Positions 1-9,752 of a stretch of DNA of 64,000 bases are shown here, one piece after another (the stretch's first letter is position 1; each line of letters starts with the position of its first letter). The translations under genes were made by a program, and so were the position numbers. The notes below the pieces were generated by a model, which worked only from the letters and a program-made list of their open reading frames with translations, searched no databases and was not told the origin of the DNA. Origin of the DNA: Pseudomonas sp. NC02 (GTDB lineage Bacteria; Pseudomonadota; Gammaproteobacteria; Pseudomonadales; Pseudomonadaceae); contig NZ_CP025624.1 of the NCBI RefSeq assembly GCF_002874965.1, positions 3,100,001 through 3,164,000 of the forward strand, written 5' to 3'.

Positions 1-49
1 GTGCATGACACACCTCCTGTGTGGCGGAGCGAACTGTCAGAATAGTCCG

Positions 50-72
50 GCTCCCGCGCATTGCACGGGAGC
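50..72. terminator. Hairpin downstream of chemoreceptor gene
   Basis: A 7-bp perfect stem (GCTCCCG/CGGGAGC) with a 9-nt loop lies 16 bp past the chemoreceptor stop codon. On the plus strand it is followed by a T-rich stretch, so it may end a transcript entering from the left edge, or serve both strands. The T-tract is not canonical. Confidence 0.4.
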
Positions 73-87
73 TTTCAGGCTATTTTT

Positions 88-2082
88 TCAACGCACCTTG
101 AAGCGACCCATCAATGCAATAACCCGGCCATTGGCATCCAGCAGGCTCTGGGTGTTGTGCTCCGTGGCGTGGCCGCTTTGCACCAGCTCTTCGACCATGT
201 GGCGGATGTGCACCATGCTGCGGTTGATTTCCTCGGTCACTGCGCTTTGCTGTTCGGCGGCGGTGGCGATCTGGGTGCTGAGGTTGTTGATATGGCTGAC
301 GGAGCCGGCCATCTCGTCCAATCCCGTGTTCACCCGGGCCGTGGCGTCAGCCGCAGACTGGCAGCTGGCCTGGGTGGCTTCCATGGCCGTCACCGAGGAA
401 CTCACGCCCGTGGTCAGGCGCGCCAGCATCTCATTGATCTGCGAGGTGCTGGCCTGGGTGCGGGCGGCGAGGGCGCGGACTTCGTCGGCCACCACCGCAA
501 AACCCCGGCCTTGTTCGCCGGCCCGGGCGGCTTCGATGGCCGCGTTGAGTGCCAGCAGGTTGGTCTGGCCCGCGATGGCGCCGATCACGCCGAGGGTTTC
601 GGTGATGCGGGCGGCATCCTGGCGCATGTTTTCCACGGTGTGGGTGGCGCTGGAGACCTCGCCGATCAACGCGCTGACGCTGCGGGAAGCTTCGCCGACC
701 ACCACCCGCGAACGGTCGGCGTGCTCGTTGGCGCGCTGGGTGAACGCAGCCGTTTCGGCGGCGTTCTCGGCCACGGTGTCGGCGGTGGAACTCATCTCGG
801 TGATGGCCGTGACGGTCTGGTCGGTTTCCGAGGCATGGCGGACCAGGATCTGGTTGGTCTGGGCCGACGTCTGCTGCAATTGCGCCAGGCTCGACGACAT
901 GGCGCCGGTGGCCAGGGTCACTTCTCCAATCATGTTTTGCAGGTAGACGATAAAGCGGTTCACCGAATGGCCAATCGCCCCCAGTTCATCCTCGGCGCGA
1001 ATGGTGATGCGCCGGGTCAGGTCGGCATCGCCGTTGGACAGTGCGTCGATATTGGTCTTCAGCGCGGTCATCCGGTGCACCAGCTGGCGGATGGCGTACA
1101 CCGCCAACAGCACCAACAGCAGGATCATCGGGATTTGCAGCATCGCCAACGTGCCCAGTACGTCATCACGTTGGGCGGTGATCAGCGAGGTCGGCAGCGC
1201 AGTGGCGAGGAACCACGGGGTGCCTTCGATCGGGCGCATGAAGAACGTGCTGGCCACGCCCTGGTTGTCGAACTCGCTGCGTTGCAGGGTTTGATCACGA
1301 TGAGCCAGGCCGGCGCTGACCTGGGCGGCAAAGGCCGAGGTGCCGACCAATTCGCTGATGTTCTTCAACACCACGGGGCCGCTGATGCGCGTGCTGTTGC
1401 TGATGATCTTGCCGTCGCCTTCGACGATCAGCATTTGCCCGCCGAGGTCTTTTTCCTTGCTGGCCACCAGGTCGTTGAAGAAGCCCAGGGTCACGTCGAT
1501 GGTGGCGACGCCATAGGCTGCGCCGTCACGCTGGATCGCCATCGCGCAGTTGGTGCGTGGCTCCTGGCTGGCGTCATCCTTGTAGGCCGCCGCCCAGGCG
1601 CACTGGCCGCGGGGCGAAGCGAGGCCGCCCTTGTACCAGCTCTGGTCGTAGTAGTTGGGGGCCGCGTCGCTGTTCCAGAAGGTGTTCACCGCCAGCTTGC
1701 CCGAGGCATCGCGGTGCCAGAAGGTGCTGTGCTTGTTGCGTCCCGGGGTGCGTTGGTTGGGCAGGGGCCAGATGCCGCCGCCAAACACTTTCAATTCGCC
1801 GTACTGGTCCACCAGGCCTGGCAGCACCTTGTCGATGGCGTCGCTGTCCAGCAGCGGGATGGTTTGGGTGATGCTGCGTTGCTGGGCCTGAACCTTGTTC
1901 AGTTCGCCCTGGATCTGCTCGGCCACTTCGGCAATGCGATTGAGGGCCACCTGTTCTTCGGTGTGGCGCAGCTTGGGGGCCACCAACTGTCCGATGCCCA
2001 CCACCGTCAAGACGAATAACAACAGGACGAACAGCACCAGGAACAGGGTGTAGCGGGCTTGGATAGAGCGCAATGAGGGCAT
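88..2082 (-). CDS. Methyl-accepting chemotaxis protein (dCache-type)
   Basis: Transmembrane chemoreceptor that senses a periplasmic ligand and controls CheA/CheW. The 664 residues show TM1 at about 12-31, a roughly 280-residue periplasmic region of dCache size, TM2 at about 311-335, a HAMP region up to about 390 and a long helical signalling domain. The signalling tip, the most conserved part of all MCPs, lies at about 500-540 and includes [19 protein letters not shown]. Length is typical for a two-Cache pseudomonad MCP. There is no C-terminal NWETF-like pentapeptide for CheR/CheB tethering. It is monocistronic and the ligand cannot be told from sequence. Confidence 0.95.
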   Translation of the reverse strand: MPSLRSIQARYTLFLVLFVLLLFVLTVVGIGQLVAPKLRHTEEQVALNRIAEVAEQIQGELNKVQAQQRSITQTIPLLDSDAIDKVLPGLVDQYGELKVFGGGIWPLPNQRTPGRNKHSTFWHRDASGKLAVNTFWNSDAAPNYYDQSWYKGGLASPRGQCAWAAAYKDDASQEPRTNCAMAIQRDGAAYGVATIDVTLGFFNDLVASKEKDLGGQMLIVEGDGKIISNSTRISGPVVLKNISELVGTSAFAAQVSAGLAHRDQTLQRSEFDNQGVASTFFMRPIEGTPWFLATALPTSLITAQRDDVLGTLAMLQIPMILLLVLLAVYAIRQLVHRMTALKTNIDALSNGDADLTRRITIRAEDELGAIGHSVNRFIVYLQNMIGEVTLATGAMSSSLAQLQQTSAQTNQILVRHASETDQTVTAITEMSSTADTVAENAAETAAFTQRANEHADRSRVVVGEASRSVSALIGEVSSATHTVENMRQDAARITETLGVIGAIAGQTNLLALNAAIEAARAGEQGRGFAVVADEVRALAARTQASTSQINEMLARLTTGVSSSVTAMEATQASCQSAADATARVNTGLDEMAGSVSHINNLSTQIATAAEQQSAVTEEINRSMVHIRHMVEELVQSGHATEHNTQSLLDANGRVIALMGRFKVR

Positions 2083-2213
2083 GGGGTCGTCCTTACGAAG
2101 CGTTTATTGTGCGACGCGGCTTTGTTAGAGCTTCGAAGGGCTATCGGCTTGGGACGGGCGAGCTTGAGGCACTATCGTGCAAGAAAAACCAGGGCAGGGA
2201 TTCAAGGCGCGGA

Positions 2214-2227
2214 GCTGGCGAGCCAGC
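2214..2227. repeat. Intergenic inverted repeat
   Basis: GCTGGC-GA-GCCAGC forms a perfect 6-bp stem just beyond the aldo/keto reductase stop. It could be that gene's terminator or a degenerate REP-like element of the kind common in fluorescent pseudomonads. No T-tract follows directly. The rest of the 165-bp gap up to the chemoreceptor start shows nothing clear. Confidence 0.3.
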
Positions 2228-2247
2228 CCCGATCCGGCGTGGCAGGA

Positions 2248-3243
2248 TTATTTGTCCAGCATCTGCATGACCGCTTCCGGGTAGCGCAGCCCGGCTGTGG
2301 CGTTGGCCGGGAAGATGGCCTCCAGCGCCGCCAACTCGGTCGGGCTGAGCTTGACCTCCAATGCCGCGACGTTCTCTTCCAGGTACTTGCGTTGCTTGGT
2401 CCCCGGGATCGGGATCAGGTAATCCCCTTGCGCCAGCACCCAGGCCAACGCCAGTTGCCCGGCGGTCACGCCCTTGTCGGCGGCCAGGGCTTGTACCTGG
2501 TCCACCAGCAGCAGGTTCTTCGCAAAGTTCTCGCCCTGGAAACGCGGGCTGAAGCGGCGGTAATCATCCGCCGCAAAATCATCCGGGCTTTTCAGCGCGC
2601 CGGTCAGGAAGCCACGACCCAGTGGGCTGTAAGGCACAAATGCGATCCCCAGGCGTTCGCAGGCGGCGAGGCAACCGTTGTCCTCCTGATCACGGCTCCA
2701 CAGCGAATATTCGCTTTGCAGGGCGCTGATGGGATGCACTTTATGAGCGCGCTCGAGGGTGGCCGCCGACGCTTCACTCAGGCCCAGGTAACGCACCTTG
2801 CCTTGCTTGACCAACTCGGCCATGGCGCCGACGGTTTCTTCAATCGCCACTTCAGGGTCGATGCGGTGCTGGTAGTAGAGGTCCAGGGTTTCTACGCCGA
2901 GGCGTTTCAGGGTGCCGTCGATGGCGTCGCGAATGTACTCGGGACGGCCATTCACCCCACGCAGCGCGGGGTTTGCGGGGTCACGCACGATGCCGAACTT
3001 GCTGGCGAGGAACACCTGGTCGCGCTTGCCGGCGATGGCCTTGCCAATCAGTTCTTCGTTGGTATGGGGGCCGTACATGTCGGCGGTGTCCAGCAGGTTG
3101 ATCCCCAGTTCCAGGGCGCGGTGCAGAGTGGCGATGGCTTCGGTGGTATCGGTGCCGGTGGTGTAGAAATCGGTCATGCCCATGCAGCCGAGGCCGATGG
3201 CGGACACCTGGGGACCATTTTTACCGAGTTGACGTGTGTGCAT
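2248..3243 (-). CDS. Aldo/keto reductase
   Basis: NADPH-dependent oxidoreductase of the (beta/alpha)8 AKR superfamily, 331 residues, the usual length for the YajO/IolS-like subgroup. The tetrad is visible: D52 in LDTADMYG, Y57, K82 in ASKFG and H126 in YYQHRID. The NADPH-binding end is seen in IPIPGTK. I chose ATG 3243 because AGGAG sits about 9 bp upstream and the protein then begins [10 protein letters not shown], as in relatives; an upstream in-frame extension is unlikely. It is divergent from a LysR-type gene, its probable regulator. The substrate is unknown. Confidence 0.93.
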   Translation of the reverse strand: MHTRQLGKNGPQVSAIGLGCMGMTDFYTTGTDTTEAIATLHRALELGINLLDTADMYGPHTNEELIGKAIAGKRDQVFLASKFGIVRDPANPALRGVNGRPEYIRDAIDGTLKRLGVETLDLYYQHRIDPEVAIEETVGAMAELVKQGKVRYLGLSEASAATLERAHKVHPISALQSEYSLWSRDQEDNGCLAACERLGIAFVPYSPLGRGFLTGALKSPDDFAADDYRRFSPRFQGENFAKNLLLVDQVQALAADKGVTAGQLALAWVLAQGDYLIPIPGTKQRKYLEENVAALEVKLSPTELAALEAIFPANATAGLRYPEAVMQMLDK

Positions 3244-3322
3244 GGGTCCAGCTCCTGTGTGGGAAGGCCTCCATTGTTGCCCTCGACAAAAGCGGGATAA
3301 ACCGGCTAAAACCGCTATCACT

Positions 3323-3342
3323 ATTATGAAATTCTAAATAAT
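3323..3342. promoter_or_regulatory. Candidate LysR-type operator in divergent intergenic region
   Basis: An interrupted palindrome ATTAT-N10-ATAAT contains a T-N11-A core and lies in the 118-bp gap between the aldo/keto reductase and the divergent LysR gene, 20 bp before the LysR start. LysR-type proteins usually bind such sites to autoregulate and activate the divergent gene. This is inference from position and symmetry only. Confidence 0.4.
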
Positions 3343-3361
3343 CCCTGAAGGAAACCGGCCC

Positions 3362-4279
3362 GTGGACCGTTTTAATGCGATGCGAGTGTTCGTGCGGATT
3401 GTCGAACTGGGCGGGTTTGCCAAGGCGGCTGACAGCCTGCAACTGCCGCGTGCCTCGGTGACCATCCTGATCAAGCAACTGGAGGCGCACCTGGGGGTGC
3501 AACTGTTGCAGCGCACCACACGCCAGGTCAGCCCGACCCTGGACGGTGCCGCCTACTACCAGCGTTGCGTGAGCCTGCTGGCGGACCTTGAGGAAACCGA
3601 GGCGGTATTCTCCACCAGCCGACGAAACCCGCGCGGCACGTTGCGTATCGATATGCCGTCCGGGATCGGGCGTTTCCTGGTAATTCCGGCAATGCCCGAG
3701 TTCACCACGCGTTACCCGCAGATCGATCTGGAAATCGGCCTCAATGACCGCCCGGTGGACCTGATCCGCGAAGGCGTGGATTGCGTGTTGCGCGGCGGCC
3801 TGGCGCTGGACGAGTCGCTGGTGGCCCGGCCGCTGGCGATGATGGATCAGGTGACCTGCGCCAGCCCCGGCTACTTGCAGCAGTTCGGCGTGCCATCGAC
3901 GCTGGATGAGTTGGCCGGCCATCAAGTGGTGGAGTATTTCTCCAGCACCAGCGGCAAACGCTATGGCCTGGAGTTTCAGATCGGCAGCGACATCCGCTTG
4001 GTCGACCTGCCCAAGCAAGTGGCGGTCAACAGTGCCGATGGTTACCTGGCGGCCTGTGAGGCGGGTTACGGCCTGGTACAGACGCCGTACTACCACGCCG
4101 TTCGCCAGTTGGAAGCGGGCACGCTGGTGGAGGTGCTGGCGCATCAGCCGCCGCCCAGGTTACCGCTGACGGCGCTGTACCCGCCGCATCGCCAGCTGTC
4201 GCAACGGGTGCGGGTGTTTGTCGATTGGCTGGTGGAGTTGTGTGCCCGGCCGGGCAATGGGTTGCAGCGTCAACCTTGA
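3362..4279 (+). CDS. LysR-family transcriptional regulator
   Basis: DNA-binding regulator with an N-terminal winged helix (residues 1-60, beginning DRFNAMRVFVRIVELGGFAK and including ASVTILIKQLEAHLG) and a type 2 periplasmic-binding-like effector domain (about 90-295). 305 residues is standard. It resembles the large pseudomonad subgroup that controls neighbouring oxidoreductases. Translation starts at GTG 3362, preceded by GAAGGA about 10 bp upstream. It is divergent from the aldo/keto reductase and its 3' end overlaps the convergent AraC-type gene by 10 bp. Confidence 0.93.
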   Translation: MDRFNAMRVFVRIVELGGFAKAADSLQLPRASVTILIKQLEAHLGVQLLQRTTRQVSPTLDGAAYYQRCVSLLADLEETEAVFSTSRRNPRGTLRIDMPSGIGRFLVIPAMPEFTTRYPQIDLEIGLNDRPVDLIREGVDCVLRGGLALDESLVARPLAMMDQVTCASPGYLQQFGVPSTLDELAGHQVVEYFSSTSGKRYGLEFQIGSDIRLVDLPKQVAVNSADGYLAACEAGYGLVQTPYYHAVRQLEAGTLVEVLAHQPPPRLPLTALYPPHRQLSQRVRVFVDWLVELCARPGNGLQRQP

Positions 4280-5175
4280 GCCTTGCGGTAGGCGCCGGGC
4301 TGGAAGCCGGTGACCTTATGGAAGGCCCGGGTAAACGCCGCCACCGATTGATAACCCACGGCGAGGGACACGTCCGCTACGGTCTGGTCCTGCTTGAACA
4401 GTTGGCAGGCGTGGCGCACACGCATCATCAGCAGCACTTGCCCCGGCGACTGCCCGCACAGTTCATTGAAGCGCTTGAAGAACGCCGAGCGCGACAGGCC
4501 GGTGCAGGCGGCCATGCTTTCCAGGGTCCAGGGCTCGGCCGGGCGTGCGATCAACTGCTCCAGCAGGTTGGCAAATGCCGGTTGCCGAGCCAGCGCCGCG
4601 AGGCCGCCGAGGTCGGTGTTGTCCAGCACCTGTTGGCGCAGCACATACAGGAACAGCAGGTGGCACAGGCGCTCCAGCAGGGCGGGCGAGGGCGCCGGCG
4701 TGCGCTCGCATTCCTGCAGGATCAATTCGAACAGGTTGCGCGCGGCGGTCAGCGATGGATCACCGGCCCGCAGGATGATCCAGGCGGGCAGGGTGTCGAC
4801 AATCATCGCCGACAGCCCGGACTGGAAGTGAAAGAACCCGCATACCAGTCCCACGCCGTCACTGGCCTGGCTGTCCAGCGGCACCATTGGCTTGCGCGGG
4901 CATTCCTGGGCGCCGGTGGCGGTGCCATCGCTGGACAAGCGGTACGCCAGGTCCCGCAGCAGGAAGACTGCATCGCCGTTGTTCAATGGGTAAGGGGTCG
5001 AGTCGCCGTCGATGTGCATCCAGCACTGCCCTTGCACCACCAGATGAAAACTCGCGCTTGCCAGGCCATGGGTGCTGGCGTGCCAGTCGCCGCAGTAACG
5101 CCCGACGTGAAACAGGCTGGTGTTGAGTTCAAGGCTATCTAATAACCAATCGACGAGTGAACTGGACGAATTCAT
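4270..5175 (-). CDS. AraC-family transcriptional regulator with cupin sensor domain
   Basis: 301 residues: an N-terminal cupin-like AraC_binding domain (about 15-130, with HLVVQGQCWMHIDG and NNGDAVFLLR) and a C-terminal double helix-turn-helix (about 200-300, with GLSRSAFFKRFNELCGQSP and the second motif VADVSLAVGYQSVAAFTRAF). The layout fits the 'cupin domain, AraC' regulators that sit divergent to small oxidoreductases or AhpD-like genes, as here with the gene at 5278. It probably controls that gene. The effector is unknown. Confidence 0.92.
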   Translation of the reverse strand: MNSSSSLVDWLLDSLELNTSLFHVGRYCGDWHASTHGLASASFHLVVQGQCWMHIDGDSTPYPLNNGDAVFLLRDLAYRLSSDGTATGAQECPRKPMVPLDSQASDGVGLVCGFFHFQSGLSAMIVDTLPAWIILRAGDPSLTAARNLFELILQECERTPAPSPALLERLCHLLFLYVLRQQVLDNTDLGGLAALARQPAFANLLEQLIARPAEPWTLESMAACTGLSRSAFFKRFNELCGQSPGQVLLMMRVRHACQLFKQDQTVADVSLAVGYQSVAAFTRAFHKVTGFQPGAYRKAQG

Positions 5176-5277
5176 CTAACGGAAAGACTCTAGAGCAAGT
5201 AATCGCTACTTTAGACTATTGAGCGGATTTTTTATAACCAACAGACTTGGTACACGAATCCATGAGGAGACCACTCC

Positions 5278-5838
5278 ATGTCCCGCGTACCGATGCTAAC
5301 CCTGGAAACCGCTCCTGAGGCGGCCAAGCCCTTTCTGGAAAATGCCCTGAAGGGTTCCGGGTTCATCCCCAATCTGTTGGCGGTGCTGGCCAACGCCCCG
5401 GCAGCCCTGGAAACCTACATCACCGTGTCGGGCCTGAACGCCAAGTCTGACCTGAGCCTGGCCGACCGCGAAGTGGTGCAACTGATTGCCGCCACCAATC
5501 ACGGTTGCGATTTCTGCGTCGCCGGGCACACTGCCGTAGCGCGCAACAAGGCCAAGCTGCCGGAAGACGTGATCGACGCCCTGCGCCAGCGCGGTGAACT
5601 GCCCAACGAGCGTTATGAGACACTGGCAGCGTTCACCCGTGAAGTGATCGCCACCCGCGGTGATGTCAGCGACGCCGGCTACACCGCGTTCCGTGAGGCA
5701 GGCTACACCGACGGTCATGCCCTTGAGGTTATTCTGGGTGTGAGCCTGGCCACCCTGTGCAACTTCGCCAACGTGTTTGCCCGTACCCCGTTGAATCCGG
5801 AACTGGCGCAATACCGTTGGGAAAAACCGGCTAGCTGA
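5278..5838 (+). CDS. Carboxymuconolactone decarboxylase/AhpD-like protein
   Basis: All-helical AhpD-fold protein of 186 residues. The redox/proton-relay motif is present: C77-D-F-C80 followed by H84 in GCDFCVAGHT, typical of alkylhydroperoxidase-like carboxymuconolactone decarboxylase family members that act on peroxides or serve as thiol-dependent antioxidants. An upstream GGAG (about 9 bp from the ATG) fixes the start. It is divergent from the AraC regulator and lies 52 bp before the flavoprotein/ABC operon, so it may be its first gene or a separate unit. Substrate uncertain. Confidence 0.88.
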   Translation: MSRVPMLTLETAPEAAKPFLENALKGSGFIPNLLAVLANAPAALETYITVSGLNAKSDLSLADREVVQLIAATNHGCDFCVAGHTAVARNKAKLPEDVIDALRQRGELPNERYETLAAFTREVIATRGDVSDAGYTAFREAGYTDGHALEVILGVSLATLCNFANVFARTPLNPELAQYRWEKPAS

Positions 5839-5890
5839 AGGCGCGCAAGCGTTCGCGATGGTAAACATGCTGCAACAAGGAGAAACATGA

Positions 5891-6952
5891 ATGCTTGACC
5901 CAATCTTGAGCCGCTGGCTCGATGTTCAAGCGCAGGCCCTGGATGTGGGCAGTTGCGATCCGCAGGAAGTGCTGCCACGGCTGGCAGAGGCCAATGTATT
6001 ACGTATCGGTGTGCCCAAGGACCTCGGTGGCCTGGGCGGCGATGTCACCGGCGCGGTGGAAGCTATCGCCGATGTGGCGAGCCATTCCCTGGCGTCGGCA
6101 TTTGTATGCTGGGGCCAACGCTCGTTTATCGAATACCTGCTGCAAAGCCCGAACCAGCGCCTGCGCGAGCAACTGCTGCCGGACCTGCTGAGCGGCAAGC
6201 TGGCCGGGGCGACCGGGCTGTCCAACGCGATGAAGTTTTTGTCTGGCATCGAGTCGCTGCAAATCAGCGCCGAGCCGACCGACGACGGCTGGAACCTCAA
6301 TGGCCGCCTGCACTGGGTGACCAACCTGCGCAAGAACGGGTTTGTGGTGGCCGCCGCCATCGAGCATGCCCAGGGCGGCGCGCCGTTTATCCTGGCGATC
6401 CCGGACTCGGTGTCCGGCCTGCAACGTTCCCGCGACCTGGAACTGCTGGGCCTGCAATCGAGCAATACCGCAGCCCTCGGCTTTGAAGCCGTGGAGCTGA
6501 GCCGCGACTGGTTGTTGCATGAGGATGCACGCAAGTTCCTGCCGGCCGTGCGCCCGGCGTTTCTGGGCTTGCAATGCGGCATGTCCATCGGCCTGGCGCG
6601 GCGCTCGCTGGCGGAGGTGGCCAATCACCTGGGCTCCAGCCGCACCGTATTGCGTGAAGAGCTGGAAGTGTTGCGTACCTCCTTGGAACAGGCGGTCAAC
6701 GACCTGAAGAAAGGCCTGCTGGCCGGCCGCTTCGGCACTGAGCCGGTACCGTTGTTCCGCCTGCGCATCGCCCTCGCGGAAATCGCTGCCAGCGCTGTGC
6801 AACTGGAGCTGCAAGCCAGCGGCGGCAAGGCCTACCTGACGGCCCACGGCAGCGGTTTTGCCCGGCGCTGGCGCGAGTCGGCATTTGTGCCGATCGTGAC
6901 CCCGAGCCTGGTGCAGTTGCGCACCGAGTTGAACCGTCAGGCCAATCTATGA
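5891..6952 (+). CDS. Acyl-CoA dehydrogenase-family flavoprotein
   Basis: 353-residue protein of the acyl-CoA dehydrogenase fold: N-terminal helical domain (GVPKDLGGLGGD at about 38-50), middle beta domain (LHWVTNLRKNGFVVAAA) and C-terminal helices. It is shorter than a classical ACAD (about 380-390) and I do not see the catalytic glutamate region clearly, so an SfnB/DszC-like FMNH2-dependent monooxygenase or a thiol-ester enzyme is possible. AAGGAG lies 7 bp before ATG 5891; an ATG four bases earlier opens a frame of only three codons. The stop overlaps the next start (ATGA), so it is co-translated with the ABC importer, suggesting action on the imported, perhaps organosulfur, substrate. Confidence 0.82.
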   Translation: MLDPILSRWLDVQAQALDVGSCDPQEVLPRLAEANVLRIGVPKDLGGLGGDVTGAVEAIADVASHSLASAFVCWGQRSFIEYLLQSPNQRLREQLLPDLLSGKLAGATGLSNAMKFLSGIESLQISAEPTDDGWNLNGRLHWVTNLRKNGFVVAAAIEHAQGGAPFILAIPDSVSGLQRSRDLELLGLQSSNTAALGFEAVELSRDWLLHEDARKFLPAVRPAFLGLQCGMSIGLARRSLAEVANHLGSSRTVLREELEVLRTSLEQAVNDLKKGLLAGRFGTEPVPLFRLRIALAEIAASAVQLELQASGGKAYLTAHGSGFARRWRESAFVPIVTPSLVQLRTELNRQANL

Positions 6953-7752
6953 GCCAGGCGGTATTGCACGCCCAGGGAATTTGCCTGGGCTATGCGGGCA
7001 ATTCGGTGCTGGAAGGTTTCGACCTGCAATTGCAGCCCGGCGAAGTGGTGTCGATCCTCGGCCCCAGCGGCGTTGGCAAGTCCAGCCTGCTGCGGGTGCT
7101 CGCCGGTTTGCAAGCGCCCCAGGGCGGCAGCATCCGCCTGTTGGGCGAGCCGTTGAATGGCCCGCACCCGCGGGTGGCGGTGGCGTTCCAGGACCCCAGC
7201 CTGCTGCCGTGGCTGAGCCTAGAAAAGAACGTCGCCTTCGGCCTGGACTTTGCCCGCCAGCCGCACCTCAGCCCTGAAGAACGTCGCAGCCGGGTCGACC
7301 ATGCGATCCACGCCGTAGGCCTGGAACACGCCCGCCAGCAATTCCCGGCGGCGCTGTCCGGCGGCATGGCCCAGCGCACGGCGCTGGCGCGTTGCCTGGC
7401 ACGCCAGCCGCAGGTATTGCTGCTGGACGAGCCCTTCGGTGCCCTGGATGAAGTGACCCGTGCCGACATGCAGCACCTGCTGCTCAAGGTCAATCGCGAG
7501 CAAGGTTCGGCGGCGGTGCTGATCACCCACGATATCGACGAAGCGCTGCTGTTGTCCGACCGGATTCTGCTACTGGGTAACCGCCCGGCGCGGACCCTCG
7601 GCGAATGGCGCATCGACTTGCCGCAACCGCGGGAAGAACAGGTGGAAGCCATCGGCACCCTGCGCATCGAGATTCTCAAAACCCTACGGCGGGCGAGCCG
7701 CACTGACCCCCAACCCCCTGAACTGCTGGAGCCTTGCCATGTGTCTGGATGA
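6949..7752 (+). CDS. ABC importer ATP-binding protein (SsuB/TauB-type)
   Basis: 267-residue ATPase of the nitrate/sulfonate/taurine importer family. Walker A GPSGVGKSS is at about 41-49, the signature is LSGGMAQR, Walker B is VLLLDEPFGALDE and the switch histidine is in LITHDIDEAL. It powers uptake through the permease at 8935. The ATG overlaps the previous stop by 4 bp and its end overlaps the substrate-binding protein by 14 bp, showing a tightly coupled operon. The ligand class (aliphatic sulfonate, nitrate, pyrimidine or similar) cannot be settled from the ATPase. Confidence 0.95.
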   Translation: MSQAVLHAQGICLGYAGNSVLEGFDLQLQPGEVVSILGPSGVGKSSLLRVLAGLQAPQGGSIRLLGEPLNGPHPRVAVAFQDPSLLPWLSLEKNVAFGLDFARQPHLSPEERRSRVDHAIHAVGLEHARQQFPAALSGGMAQRTALARCLARQPQVLLLDEPFGALDEVTRADMQHLLLKVNREQGSAAVLITHDIDEALLLSDRILLLGNRPARTLGEWRIDLPQPREEQVEAIGTLRIEILKTLRRASRTDPQPPELLEPCHVSG

Positions 7753-8938
7753 CCTCACTCACTCGCGCCGTGACTTTCTCAAACTCTCGGCCGTGCTCAG
7801 TGCCGCCGGAGCCTTGCCATTGCTGAGCAGCTTGCAGGCCCGGGCGGCCAGTGAGCCGGACGCACCGGTACGCATCGGCTATTTGCCGATCACCGACGCC
7901 ACGCCGTTGCTGGTGGCCCACAACAATGGCCTGTTCGAGGCCGAAGGCATCAAGGCCGAGCGCCCGGTGCTGCTGCGCAGTTGGGCCCAGGTGATCGAGG
8001 CGTTCATTTCCGGGCAGGTCAACGTGATTCACCTGCTGTCGCCGATGACCGTATGGGCGCGGTATGGCAGCAAGGTCCCGGCCAAGGTCGTGGCCTGGAA
8101 CCATGTGGGTGGCTCGGGCTTGACCGTATCCCCAGGCATTACCGACGTGAAGCAACTGGGCGGCAAGTCGGTGGCGATTCCGTTCTGGTACTCGATTCAC
8201 AACGTGGTGGTGCAGCAGTTGTTCCGCGACAACGGCCTGACCCCGGTGGCCCGTGCCGCCGGCAGTGCGATTGCCGCCAACGAGGTCAACCTGATCGTGT
8301 TGCCGCCCTCGGACATGCCGCCGGCCCTGGCCAGCAAGCGCATCGACGGCTACATCGTCGCCGAGCCGTTCAACGCCCTGGCGGAAAACCTCAACGTGGG
8401 CCGGGTGCAGCGCTTTACCGGCGACGTGTGGCGCAACCATGCGTGCTGCGTGGTGTTCATGCACGAGCATGACCTGACCAACCGCCCGGAATGGTCGCAG
8501 AAGGTGGTGAATGCAATCGTCAAGGCCCAGGTCTGGACCCGTGACAACCGTGAAGAGGCGGTGAAGCTGCTGTCCAAGGACGGCGAGAACCGCTACACCC
8601 CGCATGCCGAACCAGTGCTGCGCAAAGTCCTGGCGCCGGCTGCCAGCGACCGTGCGGCTTACCTGGCTGACGGCGCGATCCAGCACGCCAACTGGGACGA
8701 GCACCGCATCGACTTCCAGCCGTATCCATTCCCCAGCTACACCGAGGAACTGGTACGCCGCCTGAAAGACACGCTGATCGAGGGCGACAAGAAATTCCTC
8801 GCCGACCTGGACCCCGCGTTTGTCGCCAAGGACCTGGTGGACGACCGCTTCGTGCGCAATGCAATCGCGGCGGTGGGCGGTATGAAGACCTTCGGCTTGC
8901 CTGAGGGCTTTGAGCGAAACGAGGAGATTGGCGTTTGA
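7739..8938 (+). CDS. ABC importer substrate-binding protein (NMT1/SsuA-like, Tat-exported)
   Basis: 399-residue periplasmic binding protein. The N-terminus carries a twin-arginine motif SRRDFLK (residues 9-15) before a hydrophobic stretch and an ARAA-type cleavage region near 35-38, so export in folded form by Tat is likely. The mature part begins VRIGYLPITDATPLLVAHNNG, characteristic of the NrtA/SsuA/TauA family. The C-terminal region is longer than in SsuA, closer to NrtA/CmpA-like proteins. It is encoded between its ATPase and permease, with overlaps on both sides. Ligand not determined. Confidence 0.92.
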   Translation: MCLDDLTHSRRDFLKLSAVLSAAGALPLLSSLQARAASEPDAPVRIGYLPITDATPLLVAHNNGLFEAEGIKAERPVLLRSWAQVIEAFISGQVNVIHLLSPMTVWARYGSKVPAKVVAWNHVGGSGLTVSPGITDVKQLGGKSVAIPFWYSIHNVVVQQLFRDNGLTPVARAAGSAIAANEVNLIVLPPSDMPPALASKRIDGYIVAEPFNALAENLNVGRVQRFTGDVWRNHACCVVFMHEHDLTNRPEWSQKVVNAIVKAQVWTRDNREEAVKLLSKDGENRYTPHAEPVLRKVLAPAASDRAAYLADGAIQHANWDEHRIDFQPYPFPSYTEELVRRLKDTLIEGDKKFLADLDPAFVAKDLVDDRFVRNAIAAVGGMKTFGLPEGFERNEEIGV

Positions 8939-9705
8939 ACAACGGCAAAACCTTGGGGTTGCCGGGCTGGTTGCTTGGCTTGAGCGGGTTGGCGGGGTTG
9001 TTGTTGCTCTGGTGGCTGGGGGTGAAGGTCTTTGGCAGCGCGGACGGTTTGTCTGCGCGGTTTTCGCTGTCGGCGACCCTCGCCAGCCTGTGGGAGTTGC
9101 TGGGCCGCAGCGAGCTGTACCTGAACATAGCCGTGAGCCTCAAGCGGATCTTCGTCGGGCTGTTCCTGGCATTGCTGATTGGTGTACCGCTGGGCTTGCT
9201 GGTGGGTAGTTCGCGCAAGCTGGAGGCGGCGACCACGCCGGCGTTCCAGTTTCTGCGGATGATCTCGCCGCTGTCGTGGATGCCCATCGTGGTGATGTTG
9301 ATGGGCGTGGGCGACCAGCCGATCTACTTCCTGCTGGCGTTCGCAGCGGTGTGGCCGATTCTGCTGAATACGGCGGCGGGTGTGCGTCAGCTCGATCCGC
9401 GCTGGTTGCAACTGAGCAAGAGCCTGAGCGCCACGCGCTGGGAAACCTTGCGCCGGGTGATTATTCCCGGGGTGATGGGGCACGTGCTGACCGGCGTGCG
9501 CCTGGCCATCGGGATCCTGTGGATCGTGCTGGTGCCGTGCGAGATGCTCGGGGTCAGTGCCGGGCTGGGTTATTACATCCTCGACACTCGCGACCGGCTG
9601 GCCTACTCGGAGCTGATGGCGATGGTGCTGCTGATCGGCTTGTTGGGGTTTGCCCTGGATGCGTTTGCGCGCTGGTTGCATCAGCGCTGGGTGCATGGAG
9701 GGTGA
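8935..9705 (+). CDS. ABC importer permease (SsuC/TauC-type)
   Basis: 256-residue inner-membrane permease with about six transmembrane segments and the EAA loop region near 180-205 (GVMGHVLTGVRLAIGI). It starts at TTG 8935, whose last two bases form part of the preceding TGA; GAGGAG sits about 9 bp upstream. It completes the importer with genes 6949 and 7739. A hairpin after the stop probably ends the operon. Confidence 0.92.
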   Translation: MNNGKTLGLPGWLLGLSGLAGLLLLWWLGVKVFGSADGLSARFSLSATLASLWELLGRSELYLNIAVSLKRIFVGLFLALLIGVPLGLLVGSSRKLEAATTPAFQFLRMISPLSWMPIVVMLMGVGDQPIYFLLAFAAVWPILLNTAAGVRQLDPRWLQLSKSLSATRWETLRRVIIPGVMGHVLTGVRLAIGILWIVLVPCEMLGVSAGLGYYILDTRDRLAYSELMAMVLLIGLLGFALDAFARWLHQRWVHGG

Positions 9706-9715
9706 ACACCTCATG

Positions 9716-9744
9716 CAAAGGCTCGGAGGCTTTCCGGGCCTTTG
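9716..9744. terminator. Hairpin between convergent genes
   Basis: CAAAGGC-t-CGGA / TCCG-g-GCCTTTG makes an 11-bp stem with one mismatch and a 5-nt loop. It lies between the permease stop and the convergent toxin-like gene's stop, so it can serve both. No strong T-tract is present on either strand. Confidence 0.6.
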
Positions 9745-9752
9745 CGATGTGC

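Noticed and set aside
61..2019. 652-codon open frame on the plus strand, antisense to the chemoreceptor
   Set aside because: His/Gly/Gln-rich composition and no domain; a mirror of a GC-rich gene with full MCP features on the other strand.
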